DNA of 64,000 nucleotides from Siniperca chuatsi (lineage: Eukaryota > Chordata > Actinopteri > Centrarchiformes > Sinipercidae): contig NC_058042.1 in the NCBI RefSeq assembly GCF_020085105.1, forward strand, positions 12,833,001 to 12,897,000. Reading direction: 5' to 3'. Made by a program: the position numbers and the translations under genes. The notes beneath the pieces were generated by a model. It was not told the DNA's origin and made no database searches. It worked only from the letters and a program-made list of their open reading frames with translations. Every line of letters begins with the position of its first letter. Within the stretch, counting starts at the first letter, position 1. Of this stretch, positions 1 through 21,400 are shown piece after piece.

Positions 1-58
1 GTACATGGGGCGTGTGATCTACCAGGTGAGCTACAGGGGCGTCCCGTAGCCATTACTT
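1..58 (-). repeat. tRNA-derived SINE fragment (partial)
   Basis: Read on the minus strand, the first ~58 bases contain a block fitting a tRNA A box (TAGCTCACCTGGTAGA) flanked by GC-rich sequence of the kind seen at the head of tRNA-derived fish SINEs. No B box or complete cloverleaf can be seen and the element is cut by the window edge. I read it as a SINE head lying in the tgfbrap1 intron, not as a functional tRNA. Confidence 0.4.
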
Positions 59-502
59 TCAATGATTGCAGGCAAACCAGAGGAAACAAATAGCAATAGA
101 GTTTCCAGCTTCAGCTCGGTTCAGTTTCTGAGCATCAACTACAAGAATGTGTGTTGCACTTGAAATCTCCTGTGTTCATCTGTCCAGAGATTAACATCAT
201 TTCGGTTACTTATTTTTTTAAAGCTCCTTTGAGTATTTTTTTTTTTATTCTAACACTGAACTGAAAGATTCTCTGTAATAGCAAAAAAGGTTGCTAGTGC
301 TTCAGATCCTATTCAGAATCAAGCAGCTTTCAGCCACTTTCTACTAAAAGGTTTTGGTTTCTCAGTCCAGAAAGCCAAAGCAATGACTCCATCCTTGGAA
401 TATTTAATAATTCATGGAAGTGTGTGCACCAGGGAAGCACATGACAGTTAAAGACACATAATTGCACTCCATTTTCTATATAATCTATATGGGATGGACA
501 AA

Positions 503-750
503 TTAAAGGGGAACTCCACCAATTTTACACATAAAAGTCTGTTTACAGATCTTGAGGAGTACTATTGCATATCTGGAAAAAAAATATAAAGCCTTTTGTG
601 ACCGAACTGTCGGAGGTCAAGTTGCATTGTGGGTAATGTATGCGCCAGGGTTTGGCAAGGAAGAGGAATGTGTGAAATAAAAAAAGACAATAACTCTGGT
701 TCTGCTGCATCGATTTTGACACATGCTAAATTGGTGGAGTACTCTTTTAA
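503..750. mobile_element. piggyBac-like MITE with TTAA target duplication
   Basis: A 248-bp non-autonomous element. Its ends are imperfect inverted repeats of about 20 bp (left AGGGGAACTCCACCAATTT; the complement of the right end reads AAGAGTACTCCACCAATTT). Both ends abut TTAA (503-506 and 747-750), the target-site duplication typical of piggyBac transposons. It has no coding capacity; the short reading frames inside it are incidental. It lies in the intron downstream of tgfbrap1 coding exon 2. Confidence 0.7.
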
Positions 751-954
751 ACCCCAGGTATACAAAAACATGTCACAAATGGTAACGTGGTTGATACATG
801 TTAATAAGTAGACCTGTTACAACCTAAATGAATAATGGCAAAAATGCATGGGCGGCAATTAGAAAATCACTTCGTCTTCTGATTTCTTTTGGTAAATAGG
901 TGGTTTGATTCAGCATATGTTGAAAATCCTTAAGAGAGCAATATGTGAGGATAC

Positions 955-2689
955 CTTCAAAGTCTTGCATAATGTGTCCGTCCCTGAATGAAAGGGTCTG
1001 TTTTAGCTGTTGGTCCAACATGCTGTGGATGGTGATGAAACTCTCATCCAAAGCCACCACGTACGGAAAACACACAGCAGCACCAATCACGCTCTCTGAC
1101 CAGTTGACTGGAGCCCGCTGAGATACCCCTTCTGCATTGGCAAACATTCCTGGAGGGGGATGTGGAGAGACAATTCTCAAGATAAACAGGAATATGTCGT
1201 GCAAACATTCTCTTAAGTCAAGAAATACTCATAACGTTTCAAAAACGTAAAGACTCCCACTTTGTAAAAAAACAACAAAAAAACAGCAGATGCACACAGA
1301 CTGTGAAAATTATGAAGGTTAGCCTGTTTCGACAATTCATAGACTACATGATAAACACTGTACATTACATTACATCTGAAAAAAGAGTAATACAAAATTT
1401 GATACACATGAAACTGTTAAAAATTAGTACACAATCAAATTCAAGACCTTTTTAATACCACATAAAATCCAATTTAATACCTTTATCACAGTCATACAGT
1501 TTGAAGAATGATGGAAAACCAGAAGGGAAAATAAAGGCCTATAATTATTTATTAAGTACACGAATTTATTGATTTATATCACATTTTTGTCAGTACTTCC
1601 CAGCTGTACATAACAATTATTCCTAGAAATATAATTAATCAATTAATGTGACCTGGACCTAAATAAGTGGCAGAAAATTGATGGATGGATTAACCAATTA
1701 AAAATTATTAATTAATTAAGTTTCTGCTAAAACTGACACTTGCCCATCATGAGTTGATGAGCTTCCTAGCTACTGCAGCTAGCAGTAGTGACAGTGCTCA
1801 CTATAGGTCTCATGGTGCTGACTGAAACTACTGCATGCACAATCCACTGTATCCCGACAGCCCACAACTACATACAAAAAAAATTTAAACTAATGTTACG
1901 GTCTATGGCAGGCAAGAAAAAGGGAAGAACTGAATTCAAGGCTTTTTAAGACTTTTAAAGACCTGCAGATAACCTTTTTTGTCCTGACTTACCCAGACCA
2001 CCAGGTGCCGCTAAGAGGAACTCCTCCCTGCCGATCCTCTTCACAATGGGTCTCCTCTCCTCGCTGTTGTAAGGGAAGAGGTCTTGGGAGGCTCCTGTGT
2101 TGTAGTTCAGAATCATGTACTGTGTAGCGAGGGCCAGGCACAAGAAGTAACCGTCAAGACTGACGGCACAGGGCTGCTCAGGAGTGGTCACCTCTTTGAC
2201 CAGCTGCACTCTGTCCTCATACACCATGTAAATCTGCACTGTCCGCCGCTTGGAGGAGAGCACACCCATTTCCACACAGAACGGATCACCGTTCACTGGG
2301 TTCTCATTAATGCAGAACGCCGTCACACCTCTGATCTTAGCGCCACCTCCTGCCGCAGAGGGCACAGTCTCCAGTGTCACCATGTCGACGAGGAACACTA
2401 TTCCATCGCAAAGCACTATGAGACGCTCCAAAGCGGAGGCAGCACGCAGCTCAGCAACTGGTTTCTTGAGGCCCAGATATTTGTGCAGCAGCTTCTGAGC
2501 CGAGTAACTCAGTTTCCCTTTGGAGGAAGTGACCTCATCCAGCAGGAAGTGGTGGATGAAGCAGTCATTGGTACCCATGTACAAGTGCTTTCCACAGCAT
2601 TCAATGCACTCAATGTTGATGCGAGCCTTGTCGCCCATGAGGAGATCTCGCTCCACAGCGGGGACTAGCTCAAAAGCCTTCACACTCAT
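955..2689 (-). CDS. tgfbrap1: TGF-beta receptor-associated protein 1, N-terminal part (CORVET subunit)
   Basis: Two coding exons of a gene that runs off the left edge: 1993-2689 (ATG at 2689, start of the MSVKAFELV protein) and 955-1149. They join in phase: CTG G at the first donor plus GA ATG gives a Gly-Met junction. The ~297 residues visible match the N-terminal citron-homology (CNH) domain of vertebrate TGFBRAP1, with blocks such as INIECIECCGKHLYMGTND, ENPVNGDPFCVE and NVIGAA-like sequence. The family protein is ~860 aa, so about one third is seen. TGFBRAP1 is the Vps3-like subunit of the CORVET complex that tethers Rab5-positive early endosomes, and it also binds TGF-beta receptors and SMAD4. 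The exon with the ATG begins at acceptor 2708. The donor after 955 reads GTATCCTCAC, unusually close to the U12 consensus. Identification is firm; the rest of the gene is outside the window. Confidence 0.96.
1655..1692 (+). repeat. Teleost SINE/LINE 3'-tail-like fragment
   Basis: The stretch around ACCTGGACCTAAATAAGTGG followed by AGAAAATTGATGGATGG resembles the conserved tail (cgacc-gg-ataagcgg-agaaaatggatggatgg) that ends many fish retroposons. A second copy lies near 40050. It marks an old retroposition; no body of the element is recognisable. The rest of the 1150-1992 intron shows nothing I can name. Confidence 0.4.
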
Positions 2690-3025
2690 CTCAGCCAAGG
2701 CATCTACACTAGATGATACAAAACAGACAGGCATCAACAAAACTGCAGACAAATTAAAATAAATCAATATGACAGTATACTGCAAAACATTTTCTTGTGA
2801 TACATTATTCATTCACTGGCATATAACTATTCGTTAACAGGATATACTGAGCCATGGGCGTGTCCCTCATTCACAAACTCTGGATGTATTCTGCTTTTCA
2901 GCAGTTCAGACTTTTGCTTGTTTCTGAATGATTTATCTCTGAATAAAGACACACATGAGTAGGAGCCTTAGAAATGCCAAACATTCCCTAATATCTTAAG
3001 GTTTTGGAGTGTTGCTTGGGCAAAA

Positions 3026-3110
3026 TTGAGGGAAACTGTGATAGACATTTCTCATAATTTTCTGACATTTTATAGCTCAAACAATTAGTCAACTAATTAA
3101 TAAAATGTAG
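3026..3110. repeat. Partial copy of the 'aataatcg/ttagttgcagc' fish repeat
   Basis: The block TTCTCATAATTTTCTGACAT followed by TTATAGCTCAAACAATTAGTC matches the interior of three longer copies at 18665-18885, 59350-59695 and 60365-60642. It is truncated and diverged. It lies in the tgfbrap1 5' intron (2709-4199), which otherwise holds several copies of a TAACGTTAGC-like motif and no recognisable gene. Confidence 0.5.
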
Positions 3111-4199
3111 ACTTATTAGCAGCCTTACATATATTCTGGGCAGTCTATCATGTTCTCTTAGTGAAACTTTTCCTGAAAATGTCTGCCAGACATCACAGTC
3201 TGTTTGACTTGACAGATGACTGTAGATTACAGTGCATGTTTACATATTAGGCAGGGTTTGTTAAGGACTTACCATCAACATATGAAAGTGTTGTATGTTT
3301 AATACGTTTATATATGTTCTGACACATATGGATATGTACTGTAAGTGTGTTTTGCTTGCTTTTGTTCAGTTCTTTCTTGCCACTGTATGTAAAGCAAGTC
3401 CTGTACGCTCACATATGGGCTGGGCACTTTGGGGTGTGTGACACTTTAACAAAACTACTTATAGCCTAGCCCCCATGCTCATACAGATAATGGATTATAT
3501 TTAAAATACAGAGTGTTTCTTTCCCTACCAATAAATGTTAGTAATTGGTAACTTAGCTCCTTCCCTGCTATCGTGTAATTCACATCCAAACCAAAATCTC
3601 ATGTGTAATGTCTTGAAGCTAAGTTAATCCTCTTTTCTAATGACTATTCATGTTGAGTCTAGCTAGGGTTAACGTAAATTACAAAAATCTTGGAAAACAT
3701 TAACTTAGCTAGCATACTCTCTCTCATGTAACGTTGCTCAAATAGCTAATGACGTTAACGCTAACTTGCCAAAACCATAGAGGCTAACGGCAGTAGCAAA
3801 ACAAAGTTTACTGATTAACATTGGCTGTCTGAAAATTGAATATTTTGTTCGTAAACTAATGTAAATTAAGCATGTGAGGAAGTTGTGGGCGGTTTTTAAA
3901 TTGATTAGGTAGCTTCTGGACCAGCTAGCTAAGCTAACGTTAGCATAAAGAGACTGTTCTCCAGTGATGCCAATGCTAGCAGGCTAATTGCCGCTAAGCT
4001 AGATTTTCAGTAAGGCTAAAGAAAGTCTTATTGATGAGACGTTCAAACAAGCTGTACTGTTACGTTACAACAATCACGGGGTGTCTGTCCGAAGAAAAAA
4101 CACCTAGTTTCCAACCGGCCTCCCCTCCTTTGAGATGATGCTCTGCGCACCAACTCTCTCCCTAGTTTCTCCTGGAGCTGTTGGTGTTAGCAAACATAC

Positions 4200-4440
4200 C
4201 TACCGCTGCAGGCAGCGCTCAGGACGGCAGGCCGGATCACCACAAACAGGCGAGCCTTACTACTCCAAAAACAGCGGCCACGACATATATGTACAGTCAA
4301 ACACTAATAAAGCCATGGTGCTCGGATCAGGACCGCACCGACAAGCGGAAAATATGGCTTGAATGGTAGCGTTAAGTCTTCCTTGTCTAGTATAAAACGC
4401 CGCCCATTTGCACTGAACTCCTGCTGTTTGCAGGTGATAC
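4200..4440 (-). promoter_or_regulatory. tgfbrap1: Putative tgfbrap1 promoter and noncoding first exon
   Basis: On the minus strand a relatively GC-rich stretch ends at a strong donor, TAG|GTATGT (exon end 4200). This is the only good candidate for the 5' noncoding exon that must splice to the acceptor at 2708. An AT-rich TTTATACTAG motif lies near 4390. It contains upstream ATGs. The exact start site cannot be read from sequence; 4440 is only an estimate. Confidence 0.4.
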
Positions 4441-4588
4441 GAGGGTGCGTTCAAGACTATCTAGCAAGGAGGAAAGTTGTTAGAGACGATGTCTCAACAC
4501 ATTTCAAACTGACTTCTTAATATGTTACTACAGTAGCTATGTATCAACCGTGGAAAGTTTTATAATCATCATATAACACATTTATTTA

Positions 4589-5535
4589 CAGTTTTTCTCA
4601 GTTGTTGTCACATCGTTTAATGAAAACCATGATTCTCAAAACATTGTGATATTCTCAAATCCACAGTTCATTTTTAGTATAATTCTCAGACATATTCATC
4701 AACATGCTCATTGTATAAATCTTCACATGCAAAATATTTGAACCAGACAGAAATGTTTAGTATATTTTAGTTGCTATTGTCTGCTACTGTCATAAAAATG
4801 ATTGATAATAGATTCATATTTTGTAACATGATCATCCTCAATTTTTGTGCAGATAATCACCAGTTTGTTCACAGATGCAAGTCATGTACTGCAGCATACA
4901 TGTAATGGAGGGTTTCACCATGCCAAAAGATTTTTGTGTAGAATAGAGCAAGAGCAAATATCAGATAATATCAATATCAGTAAGTGTTAATGATGGCTGT
5001 ATTCCATTTCGGGGATGTCCTGGTATTGTGTGCACTGGCCATTATTGATGTTATTAATTCCACCTGTGCTTTTCCTGCTATGACAAGTCAAAATGTCAGC
5101 TGTGAAATTTACATGAATTTGTTGTATTGTGACATTTGTCTTTACTGTACAATGTTATTGATGTAGCAGCTTTAATCTTTGTTTGTATTTTACATTTCTG
5201 TTGCTGTAAAGTGCTTACTGTGACTGCAGTTTGTAAGTTTAAATAAGTCCTAAAATACAGAAGAAGAAAAAAACCAGTCCACTAATATCTTGATATCGCT
5301 CTTTAGACCTTTGACAGCCTTGGGTTAAACAATGTGACAATGTGACAATGAGAAATGCCTTCATAGAGGCAGTGATGTAATTTATTTACTTTTGACTCAT
5401 GAGTTAGATGTTTTGAGTGAGTGACGGCATTTTCCAGGACAAATAAAATGTTGTGCTGCGCAGTGTAAATTGATGTAATCATTGTATTTAATGTTTTGAG
5501 AATTGCAACAGTGTCTCATAAAATGATAAAAACTG
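4589..5535. mobile_element. Pogo-like non-autonomous DNA transposon between the tgfbrap1 and cul4a promoters
   Basis: A 947-bp element begins CAGTTTTTCTCAG and ends ATAAAAACTG, with TA on both sides (4587-4588 and 5536-5537). Terminal CAGT and a TA target duplication are the signature of pogo/Tigger elements. Inverted similarity continues inward: ATTCTCAAAACAT at ~4631 is mirrored near 5490-5505. The interior has one 60-codon open frame (4984-5166) without recognisable similarity, so it looks non-autonomous. It sits in the divergent intergenic space. Confidence 0.6.
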
Positions 5536-5539
5536 TAAG

Positions 5540-6120
5540 TGACAATGAAAGTCCAAACTGTCGCTGAACGCAACTCGGCCGCTTTTCACCCAAGATGCAC
5601 CTGTCCAACTGAACTGTCTGAGAAAAGCCATTTTGTTGTGCTAGCTAGCTATGTGGGTAAAGAAAGCCACCAATAATGTGGGTCTGTTATATCAACGCTA
5701 ACTATGCCGCTCTTACGTTTTTGTCTACTGTCGCAAACTACAATAATTGAACTAGTTAAAATCTTTAAGTAGTCAAGACTGGCATGGACTAGCCTGTACA
5801 GCTAAAGCTAAAGTGTTGTGGAGAAGACGAGAACTGGTAGCTAAAGTGTGCTGCAGTTTCATATGTCATACTGTTAGCTAGCTACCTGTTTACTTAGCTG
5901 ACGGTAGTTATGTTTTCCGATTAATTACCCTAACCTAGTCAGTATTTGTTCGTAAATGTGTTTTAAATACATTGCGACTGTCTGCGCTTTCAACCAAAGA
6001 CAACTGGTTCAACAAAGAGGCTGTGTTGCAGACAGTAAATAAACAGGCGACTGAACAATCTGACACTAATTTAGCAAAACATTGAACCATACAGCGTTAA
6101 GCCAAAGTGCTAATCTGATA
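5540..6120 (+). promoter_or_regulatory. cul4a: cul4a promoter / 5' UTR region
   Basis: The 580 bases between the pogo-like element and the cul4a start codon are partly GC-rich (for example around 5565-5600) and contain repeated GCTAGCTA and GTTAGC-like words. No TATA box is evident. The transcription start must lie here or in a 5' exon here, but the sequence does not fix it. Confidence 0.4.
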
Positions 6121-15758
<9,638 letters not shown>

Positions 15759-16790
15759 AGGGGTACCACTGTTACTGCCATGCTTCCCTCATAGCAAGCG
15801 TACAGCTGGCCCCCCAAAAACAGCATTACAGCCCTTCAGATACCCAACTCTCCTCTGGTGCCCGTCTTTCCCTCCATCCACGATCGTGGACGCAGCATCC
15901 AGATCACACAGAGCTCCAGAGAGACGAAAGAGACTTGGCTATACTGTTCCCACTCTGCGTTATCTTTAGTGGGACGGGGCTGGAGGAGTGACCTGGGTTG
16001 TTGATTGTTGGTTTATGTGACTTACGAATCTGCTAATGCAAAACTCAACTGAAAATAACTAGCACTTTCCTCTGTTTTTGTTTTGGGGTTTTTTCCTCCT
16101 CTGGATTTGGATTTTTTTTTTCATCACGTCTTTCTAAAATCACTTATTTTCTATTATAGTTGGTTTGTCTTGAGTTTTAAGATTTTTTTTTTTGTTTTAT
16201 TTTTTTTTTTTTGTTCAACGCATTCTCCTTATGAATGGCTCTTTAAACTGCTGAGTGTAAACCCGATTGATTGGTTGGTTGGTTGGTTGGTTGGTTGCTT
16301 GATTTGGCAGAGTAACCGCTGTTGAGGACGAGAAGAGACTTGAGAAGGATGAAGTGGGCCAGAGGGGTTGTTGGGTCAGACATGTTTGGGTCAGAGGGAG
16401 GGTTCATTGCTTGTAACACAGAAGATAAATGACATGCAGGCAAGCCATTTGGGTATTTCTTTGGGTACCTTTATATGTTTTGACCAAAATGTCCAAATGT
16501 CCAGTGTCATGTGCTGACGTTTTTGTAGATCAGATTGTATTCTATGTAAGAGTGAGAAAAGTGAACCTGAATAAATGGATATTTAATGATTCAAAGATTG
16601 ATTTGTAGATAACCAGCTAGTGGTAGTTTATTTTATTTTTATTTTTTTGTATTTCAACACTTCTGCCCTGTTGCCTCTGACAGCTTGAGCATGCTACATG
16701 GTTCCTCATGCTGACAGAGTGCAACTCATTCAGTCTAATCTGATTTCATCAAATGAATCTTAATAAAAACAAAATAGTAGTGGAATAAGG
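15759..16790 (+). other. cul4a: cul4a 3' UTR with two candidate poly(A) signals
   Basis: After the TGA at 15756-15758 there is no further coding signal. T-rich tracts lie at 16110-16213 and a (TTGG)n tract at 16271-16296. AATAAA occurs at 16570-16575 and 16762-16767, giving a 3' UTR of roughly 0.8 or 1.0 kb. Confidence 0.6.
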
Positions 16791-18467
16791 GCAGTTTGGG
16801 CAAGTATCAAGGATGATTTCTGTCTTGTATGCAGCTGTGTCGTGTACAGTTTAATCATCAAAGCATGGACATTATTTAGACCACCAAGTCTGTTACACAT
16901 CACAGCATTGTCATTCTTTTCCAGTTTGTATCACTCAGCCCCAAATGATACAATAAGGAAGTGGATTGTTCTCTTTCCATACACTTGATTTTGAGCTATG
17001 ATGAAATATTTTGAGATTTAAAGGTTATTTTCAATAAATAATAGTCATCATTTAATAAATAATAGTCATTACTTTAATAGAAATGAGCCATTCAGGATTT
17101 TAATGTCTCAAGTTACTGGAGGATTAAGGGTGTTACTGTTACTTGATACTTTCATTATCGCAGCAGGGAAAGCACAGCTTTTGTATGATTTACGAAATAG
17201 ATCTTAAACAAATATCTAGTAGAGCTAGTTGTCTGACATTACAGACTTATTTAAAGACAAGATAATAACATGTCTACTGTTAAAGTGTGGTTGAACTATG
17301 CAGGGAGAATGTAGCAGGGTCTTGGTAAGTATTAAAGCAGCCTTTGCGTTCCTTCTAGGGTTTTGCTCCCCCTCGTGAATTGATGATGGTGTCAGCTGAC
17401 TACCCATAACACATGCACTTTGCAGCCTGCACAGCACAGGGTGTGTGTGTGTGTGTGTGTGGACTCACATGATAACTTCCCTTATAGCAAACTATAATGT
17501 GTTCCAGATCATACATTGCATATGCCATATAATTGATCTTTTTACATGCCATATATTTAAATAATTTCAGGAATGTTGTGTTCAAGTGTGCGTTAGTTAG
17601 GTGGTGCCTACCTGGTCACTGTTTTACCAGAATTATATACTTGATATTTAACATGAATTTGTGTGAAAAGTGTCAGGAAGAGAAGGCAAACTAACCAACC
17701 GAAGCAAATGTATACCTGCATTTGATGTTTTTCCTCCCCGCCCATTACATTTTAATTACTTTTAATTAACCAGCCTTGACATATGTCACTTATGTGAGTT
17801 CCGCGAAAAGGAAGTCATTTATTATTAATCCTGGAAGTACTATTTTTCTCATTAGCTGTCTAACGTTACACCCTATCTCTACCTTACAGTATGTAGGCTG
17901 CAGTTATTTAAGCCTGTAATAAGTGACATGTATCTACAAACATTTTCTCATGCAGTTACACGGGACAAAACTATGTTGTCTTTTCCTCTGCTGTGTATAT
18001 TTGTGCCATTTTGTTTTTGTTATGGATTAGACAGTTGATTGGTATTGGCTTGAATATAGCTCAGTCCTCGTGAAAGAAAGAGGGGGCGGCCTCACGTGAC
18101 TGGGTTGCTCTAAATGCTACCAGTTCACATGATGAGACATGGCTTATTCAGGCAGGGCGGTTGTGACTGACATCTAACCGCGTTTACTGATCGTTTCCAC
18201 CAGCCGGACGTGCTTCAGGAGTACTAAATAACTAATTTCTTTACCTTCAGACAGCAGAGAAACGTAAACAACAACAGGAAGAACAACAGTGACGGATCAG
18301 ATTTAGCTAACGGTCCGTGAAGTCAAGTGCAGTTTGCAGTGAGCCGTGTAGGCGACCCACCTGCGCCTGCAGCGGCGACACAACACCACCTCTGGGCTTT
18401 TTTCTGTCCTCTACGGGAACTAAAAAGTACAGTAAAGTCTGCCTTGTGGAGTGATCTGAACTGAAGG
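16790..18467. other. cul4a-lamp1 intergenic region and lamp1 promoter
   Basis: About 1.7 kb without a supported gene. A (GT)n tract lies at 17441-17460. A CACGTG-type word (CTCACGTGAC) occurs at 18092-18101, followed by a GC-richer stretch up to the lamp1 start codon. Part of 18150-18467 must be lamp1 5' UTR, but the start site is not determined. The CACGTGAC word fits the CLEAR element bound by TFEB at lysosomal genes. Confidence 0.45.
18092..18101 (+). promoter_or_regulatory. lamp1: Candidate CLEAR/E-box element upstream of lamp1
   Basis: CTCACGTGAC, ~370 bp upstream of the lamp1 ATG, matches the TFEB/TFE3 CLEAR core TCACGTGA. LAMP1 is a known member of the lysosomal CLEAR network. A single motif match is only suggestive. 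Confidence 0.5.
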
Positions 18468-21400
18468 ATGAAACTCTATCACGCTTTGGCCGCGCTTATC
18501 ACCGCCTGGTGTGCGGTTTTCGGTGAGTGTTTTGCGGTTTAAAGCTTCTCATCGCCGTTGGACCAAACGACGTCACGAAACCTGCCGTTGGTTAACTGTG
18601 GCGTCACTGTTAGCTTAGATGTTCCCTCGTTTAGCTAAAACAATCAATCGTATAGATTGACACAAGACTCACTGGCAACTATTTTGATAATCGATTAATC
18701 AGGTTCCAGCTTCGTCTTTCATTATAGCAAATTTAATATATTTGGGTGTGAACTGTTGGTCGGACAAAACTATTTGAAGACACTTTTTCTGGCATTTTAT
18801 GGACCAATCGATTAATTTATTATTTGAGAAAATAATCGGCAGATTAATTGACAATGAAAATAATCGTTAGTTGCAGCCAAGTGTTGTCTAAATGTAGCTA
18901 TATAGTCATATGTGTGTACTTGGGTGTACACTAGCTAAATATTTCAGGTAGGTTATTATTTACGTCTTGCACCATCTGCGTAGCATGTAGAAATTAGTTA
19001 TAACTTATATTCATTCATGGCTTGACTTAATATATGAATATAACAAGGGACCTTCTGTTGTAACTAAGACATATCCTTTCAAGTGTGACCAAAAAGTGGT
19101 CCCACAGCCTTTCAAAGTTTCACATGGACTTTGAAAACTTTGAAAATTTGACGGTCAGCTGTCCTCAGGTAGTTGTGTCAAAACAGGCCAGACTTACCAG
19201 AGAAGTCCCTGGACTTTATTCAATTCTACTCTATTCTAATGTAATGCCCAGGTTTTGTTAATGTTGTGGACCAGCAGATTGGCCCCATTGTTGTGTCATT
19301 TGAGAGCTTCATGTGACCGCTGTGATGGCTTTGTGTTGCACACAGCTCAGTAGAGGCCTACTGACAGTGTTAGTTTATGACCAGTTTAATCGCCCTGAAC
19401 ACACACAGACACACACAGGCACCCGGCTGCTGACACAGGGAAACAGGCCAATATAGCTCTAGTTGCAGTATGTTTTTTTTTACCTCTTAATGCTCATTTT
19501 AACATATATTATTGTATTACTGTTCTTTTTAAGTAAGCACTAACTTGGTGTTCAGTTTTGTTTTCCACTCTGCAACATGTTGAGGACTCCTGCTGAAGAC
19601 AATGGTGACCTTAAAGTTTAAGCCCGCCAGCACCAGCATTTCCTCACAACACAAGTGGCAGCGTAGGATACTGAACTGTTTAGTTATTCCCTCCACACCC
19701 GGCTGTCTAACGCTGCTATCTGCAGCTTGATACTTTGTACACACAGCCGCTTTTACTTCATGATCAGATTGCGGTGTTGTGTAAACCATCTGCCGTGTGT
19801 TTACAGGGTGAACAAAGAGGTGACAGCAGAGTCAAGTTTCAGCAAGACAGCATGGGGAGGAAGTGTGTGATTGACAGTGACCAGCACATGACTGAAGTAC
19901 AGTGCTCTCTCCATTCGGATCGATAGATTATATTAATGGTGAAGGGAGGAGAGGGGAAGGGAAGTGAGAAGAATATGAAAGAGAGAAGAGCTCAGTCAGT
20001 CGCCTGCGTAATAAGTGAGTTATGAAATTAGTACTAGCAACTAACACCGCCCACAAGCCAAATGCTAAATAAATCTGTCTCTCAGCAATGTAAGCAGGTA
20101 ACCAGCTACTATTTGGAGAATCTTTTCAATTCCAAAAGTCCTTCTTAGAAGTAAAATATTGAGAGTGGCAAGTGAATTTTGAAACCTGCCAGTATTGGTG
20201 TCCTGTGGACAGAATAATTATTTTTTCCCCTGCTGAGTAGTTTAGTTTATTGGTCCCACACAGTTGATAAATCCCGTATGGCTTAAGTCCGATCGAACAG
20301 AATGAAGAATCTGTTAACATACAGTACAGTAAATAAAAATCTATGTCTGTGCTTTTGGAAAGTTCACCAAAGAGGAATAGTCACGGTCATAAAACGGCCA
20401 CATTTGAGCCAAACTGCTTCAACTTCTTTGTAGACATTCTGGGAAGTGTGAAGTGGTGAAACTCCTGTATTTTATTACTGTACAATAAATGGGTGAGAAA
20501 GTTGTAGGGTTGAAAAGTACATGAGTAATGAATAGCCACTGTAGCTTCCGAACAATATGTCTGAGAATTACATCCACTATCACACACATATGTGTAGACA
20601 CGCAGCGGTGAGTTGGCAGTTTCCAGGCCATAAAGGTATTAATAGCCCACAATGCAAGTGTCAAAGTTGCCAGGTTGGCCGAGTTGGTAAATGCTACTTG
20701 ATAATTCTGTTCATAGGAGCCGCACTTAGTAACAAGTCTGGCTACAGACTCCATCGGGGGAGAGAGGTTGTGGTCTTGGTCTCTCACTTTTAGCTGTCTG
20801 CAGACCTCTGGTGGTGGCTTGTGTGAACTGCTGTATTATGTATGTATGACGTGGCATCATAAAACACTGGTGATGATGTAATAATTCTCACTGACATCAT
20901 TTGTACTCATTTTGTGACCTTTATTTAACCAGGCAAGTCAAATAGAAACCCGAAGACACAGATAATGAATACTTATTCAATATACCAGTGTTTATTCTAA
21001 TAGTTATAGCATCCAAATGTTTAAAGCAAACTGATCTGTATTAGCAGTCTAACTCATCATCAGGTCACACTGTGCTTTAATAATTTGTGCTGGACATCAT
21101 ATCAATATTTATTGTTAATCATTGTGGGATGTTTTTAGTAATGTGAGTTATGACACAAATTAACACTCAAGTGTAATTATCATGTCAAAAATTTCCAGAA
21201 TATGGGAGACAGGCAGCTGAAAATAAGTATTTTTCCAGTATATTTTCAGTTTGAGTGAGTTTGTTTACTTTTATTGGAACGTTATTCCATATTAATTTAA
21301 TATACTCCCTTACAGGTTGCATTCAGGCGGTTACTCTTGAGGTGAAGGAGGGGAACTCCACCTGTATTAAGGCTGAGCTTTCTGCATCATTCGCCATCAC

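Noticed and set aside
1-58. Functional tRNA gene on the minus strand
   Set aside because: Only an A-box-like block is visible; no B box or cloverleaf, and the context is intronic. More likely a SINE head.
2084-2668. 194-codon plus-strand open frame
   Set aside because: It is the antisense shadow of tgfbrap1 coding exon 2, whose minus-strand translation is clearly conserved.
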